Source of the DNA: an uncultured bacterium
Lineage (GTDB): Bacteria; Hydrothermota; Tepidihabitantia; Tepidihabitantales; Tepidihabitantaceae
DNA: 8,576 nucleotides
Direction: 5' to 3'
Assembly: GCA_937139435.1 (NCBI GenBank)
Contig: CAKZPX010000015.1
Span: forward strand, 1 to 8,576
The notes beneath the pieces were generated by a model. The model searched no databases, was not told where the DNA came from, and saw only the letters and a list, made by a program, of their open reading frames with translations. The position numbers were made by a program, and so were the translations under genes. Shown here piece by piece: positions 5,763-8,576 of the stretch (its first letter is position 1; every line of letters starts with the position of its first letter).

Positions 5763-6947
5763 ATGTCAAGAATCATTTGTGCCTTTTTGGTTTCGATAGT
5801 TGCAGGTATTGTGGTATTAAACGGCTGCGCTCCTGTTCAAACGGTAACGCGGATGACCGATGAACAATTGCAAGCAAGGCGGGATTCGGCGCAGATGAGT
5901 TATAGTATTGGAGTTGGCTATTATCAGCAGGGCGATTACGAATCAGCGCTGAAGAATTTTGAGCGGGCATTGAGTTACGATTCAACTTATTACGATCCTT
6001 ATATCGCCATTGGTAACATATACCGTAAACAACGAGAGGCGAGTAAGGCAGAGGAGAACTTTCGTAAGGCAATAGTGATTGACCCTCGTCGGGCGAAGGC
6101 TTATGAAGCGCTGGGCGACCTTTATCTGGAAATGGGACGGGATGATGATGCACTGGCGATTTACCAGGAGGGATTGGCGAATGATTCTACCCTTGCTGAC
6201 CTTTATAACGGGATTGCAGATATTTATGTCCGGAAAGGGATGATGTCCCGGGCAGATTCAATTTATCAGGTGGCGCTCAAGCGTTTCCCGGATGACCTGG
6301 CAGTGCAAAGATTATGGGGGGAATTTTTATACAAAGTTGGTAGATACAGCGAGGCGGTGGAGGCGCTGAAGCCGTTAGTAGCGAGATTTTCGCAGGTTAC
6401 AGTTCTGCGGTCAAAACTTGCCGATGCGATGGTGGAAATAAAGGATTTTAATGGAGCACTGGCACAGCTGGATACAATTCTTATCATTGATCCTGGTAAT
6501 CATCAGGCGCGTTTGCGGCAGGGGTACATTATGATGCGTCAGGGGCGTTACCGGGAGGCAGTCAGAAAATTTGACGAGGTAATTGCCCGAGATTCCACTC
6601 TCGGGCTTGCCTACCTTTATAAAGGAGAGGCGCTGGCTGAGCAAGGGAACTACGCTGCCTCTGATGCCAACCTGAAGCGGGCTTTAAATCTTGACCCCGC
6701 TTTACTTCAGGCTTACATTGACCTGGGAGACAATCGGCGTAAACAGGCGGATGTAAAACGCGGGAAAAATATTACCCAGACATCAACTGCTAATTTAGAA
6801 TCGGCACGGGTGTTATATGAGGAGGCAAAGGTATATTATCAAAGAGCAATATCCGATTCGGCACTGGCAACTTATGCCCGGGCACAGATTGAATATGTCA
6901 ATAAAACGATTAGCGCAATAGACAGGGAACTATTCGTTCGCCGCTAA
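5763..6947 (+). CDS. TPR-repeat outer-membrane-type lipoprotein
   Basis: A predicted lipoprotein of 394 residues: hydrophobic signal at about 4-19 and lipobox LNGC with lipidated Cys22 followed by Ala, which by the usual rule favours the outer membrane. From about residue 45 to 315 it is a continuous array of about eight tetratricopeptide repeats, e.g. YYQQGDYESALKNFERAL (53-70) and MMRQGRYREAVRKFDEVI (257-274). A last, interrupted repeat lies at 316-365 and a basic C-terminus (FVRR) ends it. Asp-Ser-Thr recurs at repeat junctions (73-75, 141-143, 277-279). TPRs are protein-binding scaffolds. The ATG at 5763 is chosen because AAAGGAA stands 9 bases upstream and it gives a lipoprotein signal; a longer frame back to 5652 runs through the tRNA. 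BamD is a smaller TPR lipoprotein with about five repeats, so this is at most BamD-like. HNH and Omp85 genes follow closely. Confidence 0.9.
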   Translation: MSRIICAFLVSIVAGIVVLNGCAPVQTVTRMTDEQLQARRDSAQMSYSIGVGYYQQGDYESALKNFERALSYDSTYYDPYIAIGNIYRKQREASKAEENFRKAIVIDPRRAKAYEALGDLYLEMGRDDDALAIYQEGLANDSTLADLYNGIADIYVRKGMMSRADSIYQVALKRFPDDLAVQRLWGEFLYKVGRYSEAVEALKPLVARFSQVTVLRSKLADAMVEIKDFNGALAQLDTILIIDPGNHQARLRQGYIMMRQGRYREAVRKFDEVIARDSTLGLAYLYKGEALAEQGNYAASDANLKRALNLDPALLQAYIDLGDNRRKQADVKRGKNITQTSTANLESARVLYEEAKVYYQRAISDSALATYARAQIEYVNKTISAIDRELFVRR

Positions 6948-6964
6948 AGGTTGCAGAAGATGCG

Positions 6965-7468
6965 ATGTTAAATCGTCCGGTGCTTTTGCTCAATCAAAAT
7001 TATGAGCCACTTTCAGTATGTCGGACTAAACGTGCGTTAATTCTAGTGTTAACCCGCAAGGCAGAACCAGTAGAAAATTCCGGAAAGGAATTGCATACAG
7101 TGAATATGAGTATTCCGATACCAAGCGTACTGCGTTTGAATTATTACGTGCGTGTCCGGCGACGGGAGGTGCCGTTGACCAAACGAAATATTCTCCGGAG
7201 AGATAATAATACCTGTCAGTATTGTGGGGTACGCGATGGTGTGATGACAACCGATCATGTTACCCCCAAGGCATTAGGTGGGGCAGATTCCTGGGAAAAT
7301 ATGGTGTGTGCCTGTGCTAAATGTAACGCCCTTAAGGGGAATCGTACCCCAGCGCAGGCTAATATGAGACTGCTTAGTAAACCCAAAGCCCCTCATTACG
7401 TAACCTTCGCCATAAACGCCCTTGGCGAAATTCCGGATGTCTGGCGTCAATATCTTTTCCTCAGTTAA
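6965..7468 (+). CDS. HNH-domain protein of a widespread uncharacterised family
   Basis: A 167-residue protein that matches a well-known but functionally undefined bacterial HNH family, intact from end to end. The N-terminal part (about 4-32) carries VLLLNQNYEPLSV and an Arg/Ala-Leu segment typical of these proteins. The HNH domain follows: zinc-binding CQYC (Cys84, Cys87), catalytic-type DH (Asp97, His98), Asn112 in SWENMV, and CAKCN with Cys117, Cys120 and Asn121, then KGNRTP (124-129). WRQYL (160-164) near the end is also family-typical. HNH domains bind a metal and usually nick or cut DNA; I infer nuclease activity only from the conserved residues. No methylase, intron or phage gene is adjacent, so restriction or homing is not indicated. 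It starts 17 bases after the lipoprotein gene with only a weak GAAG as Shine-Dalgarno, and its 3' end overlaps the Omp85 gene. Confidence 0.88.
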   Translation: MLNRPVLLLNQNYEPLSVCRTKRALILVLTRKAEPVENSGKELHTVNMSIPIPSVLRLNYYVRVRRREVPLTKRNILRRDNNTCQYCGVRDGVMTTDHVTPKALGGADSWENMVCACAKCNALKGNRTPAQANMRLLSKPKAPHYVTFAINALGEIPDVWRQYLFLS

Positions 7469-8576
7469 TTGTTGGCAAATTGTTTTTCTTATTTGTGTTC
7501 TTTCGGGTTATTCATCACTTTTTGGAGGAGAATTAAATCGGTGGACAGTAATTAAGTTATCGGTAGATGGAAAGGGGGTACCGAAAGGGGTTTCTCCCGG
7601 ATTTAATGTTGGGGATACAGTTGATGAGGATAAGATAGAAAACGGGGTTAGAGAAATTAGGCGCGATCTTTTTAACCGTGGGTTATGGTGTAAGGAGGTG
7701 GTGTTAGACACTACCTTTGATTCGCTCGGGATAAAAATTAAATATCGGGTTAATGCTGTACGCTTAATAATAGGTGGATGGGTAATTAAGGGGAGAAGAG
7801 AACTGGACTCCATTAAACTGGTTTCTTTTCTCCCGCACAAAGGAACTGTTTTAACTCCGGAGGTCCTGGCAGGCGGGGTGGTTAAATTAACCCGGGTTCT
7901 CCATGAGTCAGGTTTTCCTTTTGCCGAAGTTAATGTTATCGGGCTAAAAGAAAGTGTCGGAGTTGTTTACCCGGTGTTAGGATTGGATGAAGGAGGCCGG
8001 GTTTTGATTGAGTTTGTTACCTTTGCCGGAGATTATCGGACATCCGATAAGTTTTTACTGCGTTTAATTGGCTTTAGTACCCCCAGAGTTTATTCTCCTG
8101 GGATTATTGAATTATGGCGTAGAAGTCTTGAAAATAGCGGCTGGATAAAAGTAAACAGTGAGGAGATTATACAGAAACAAGACGGTGTATATGGGATACG
8201 TTTCTGGGTTTCCGAATTGAGCAGTGGAAATGTTTATGGGGCATTGGGGTATGTTTTTGATGAGCGGCGGTGGAATGGTTGGGCAGGTGTCCATCTGTTT
8301 AATCTGATGCATACCGGAAGGAAACTGGCGTTGGAGTGGCGTTCGTCGGTCGGCATTACCTATTATATGTTAAAGTACACAGAGCCGTGGTTGTTAAATT
8401 TACCGGTAGGTTTATCAGGGGCAGTAGAGCATAATGTATTTGACACGAGTTATTCGTTAACTAATTTTTACATAATCGGGACGTTCTCATCAGGTTATTA
8501 TGGGTTTAGCGTAACTTCCGGATTGGAACGTTTAGCAGGCAGGGAAAATAGTATCACACTATGGTTTGGAACAGGT
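7437..8576 (+). CDS. Omp85/BamA-family outer-membrane protein with POTRA domains, 3'-partial
   Basis: An open frame of 380 codons runs off the right edge. A hydrophobic signal-like stretch (about 13-29, WQIVFLICVLSGYSSLF) is followed by three POTRA-like units at about 36-105, 106-195 and 196-260; the third begins with the characteristic FAGDYRTSDKFLLR. The start of a beta-barrel from about 262 contains the Omp85 hallmark NLMHTGRKLALEW (289-301) and YTEPWLLNLPVG (314-325). Omp85 proteins insert or move proteins (BamA, TamA, FhaC/ShlB) or sometimes lipids across the outer membrane. The C-terminal barrel, including the expected RGF motif, is outside the window. The ATG start overlaps the HNH gene by 32 bases. 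A TTG at 7422 (after an in-frame TAA at 7413) would add MAKFR and give the signal a positive n-region, so it is a real alternative. Neither has a good Shine-Dalgarno. About three POTRAs is fewer than BamA's usual five and more like TamA. Confidence 0.88.
   Translation, partial: MSGVNIFSSVNCWQIVFLICVLSGYSSLFGGELNRWTVIKLSVDGKGVPKGVSPGFNVGDTVDEDKIENGVREIRRDLFNRGLWCKEVVLDTTFDSLGIKIKYRVNAVRLIIGGWVIKGRRELDSIKLVSFLPHKGTVLTPEVLAGGVVKLTRVLHESGFPFAEVNVIGLKESVGVVYPVLGLDEGGRVLIEFVTFAGDYRTSDKFLLRLIGFSTPRVYSPGIIELWRRSLENSGWIKVNSEEIIQKQDGVYGIRFWVSELSSGNVYGALGYVFDERRWNGWAGVHLFNLMHTGRKLALEWRSSVGITYYMLKYTEPWLLNLPVGLSGAVEHNVFDTSYSLTNFYIIGTFSSGYYGFSVTSGLERLAGRENSITLWFGTG

Noticed and set aside
6965..7468. HNH gene as a homing or restriction endonuclease
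   Set aside because: There is no intron, intein, methylase or specificity gene nearby, and the sequence fits a stand-alone chromosomal HNH family.
7508..7840. 110-codon minus-strand frame opposite the Omp85 gene
   Set aside because: The plus strand encodes convincing POTRA domains through the whole interval; the minus frame shows no family character.
1..8576. CRISPR arrays, insertion sequences, prophage or attachment sites
   Set aside because: I see no regularly spaced direct repeats, transposase or integrase motifs, or terminal inverted repeats. The tRNA has no visible duplicated 3' end nearby.

Overview
The window looks like ordinary chromosome from a diderm (Gram-negative-type) bacterium of moderate GC content. 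Evidence for an outer membrane is an Omp85/BamA-type protein with POTRA domains, a TPR lipoprotein with a lipobox, and a FecCD-type ABC importer of the kind that usually works with TonB-dependent receptors. I cannot place the organism. Gene order and protein style (Asp-Ser-Thr-rich TPR linkers, a glyA-eno-ftsB cluster) are not those of a familiar model species. An uncultured candidate phylum of the FCB/WOR-3 kind is a weak guess only.

Layout: (1) Bases 1-1694, + strand: the permease (5' end probably outside the window) and ATPase of a FecCD/BtuCD-family importer, overlapping by ATGA. (2) Bases 1696-4534, - strand: glyA, eno and a small FtsB/DivIC-like division gene in one tight operon; eno's Shine-Dalgarno lies inside the last codons of glyA, and eno and ftsB overlap by 4 bases. 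Its last stop codon is one base from the stop of the convergent ABC operon. (3) Bases 4535-4841: a 307-base divergent intergenic region with a candidate glyA promoter, an inverted repeat, a stem-loop and a short zinc-ribbon-like reading frame that may be a gene relic. (4) Bases 4842-8576, + strand: two-domain mazG, tRNA-Ala(GGC), a TPR lipoprotein, an HNH-domain protein of a widespread uncharacterised family, and an Omp85-family outer-membrane protein that runs off the right edge.

How the genes fit together: GlyA and enolase are core serine/one-carbon and glycolytic enzymes, FtsB is a divisome component, and MazG cleans the nucleotide pool. The most interesting stretch is the right end, where a many-TPR lipoprotein and an Omp85 protein with about three POTRA domains flank an HNH protein in one closely packed transcription unit. 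The lipoprotein/Omp85 pairing recalls BamD/BamA or a Tam-like system, but that is inference. I see no CRISPR array, insertion sequence, prophage, attachment site or obvious defence island.
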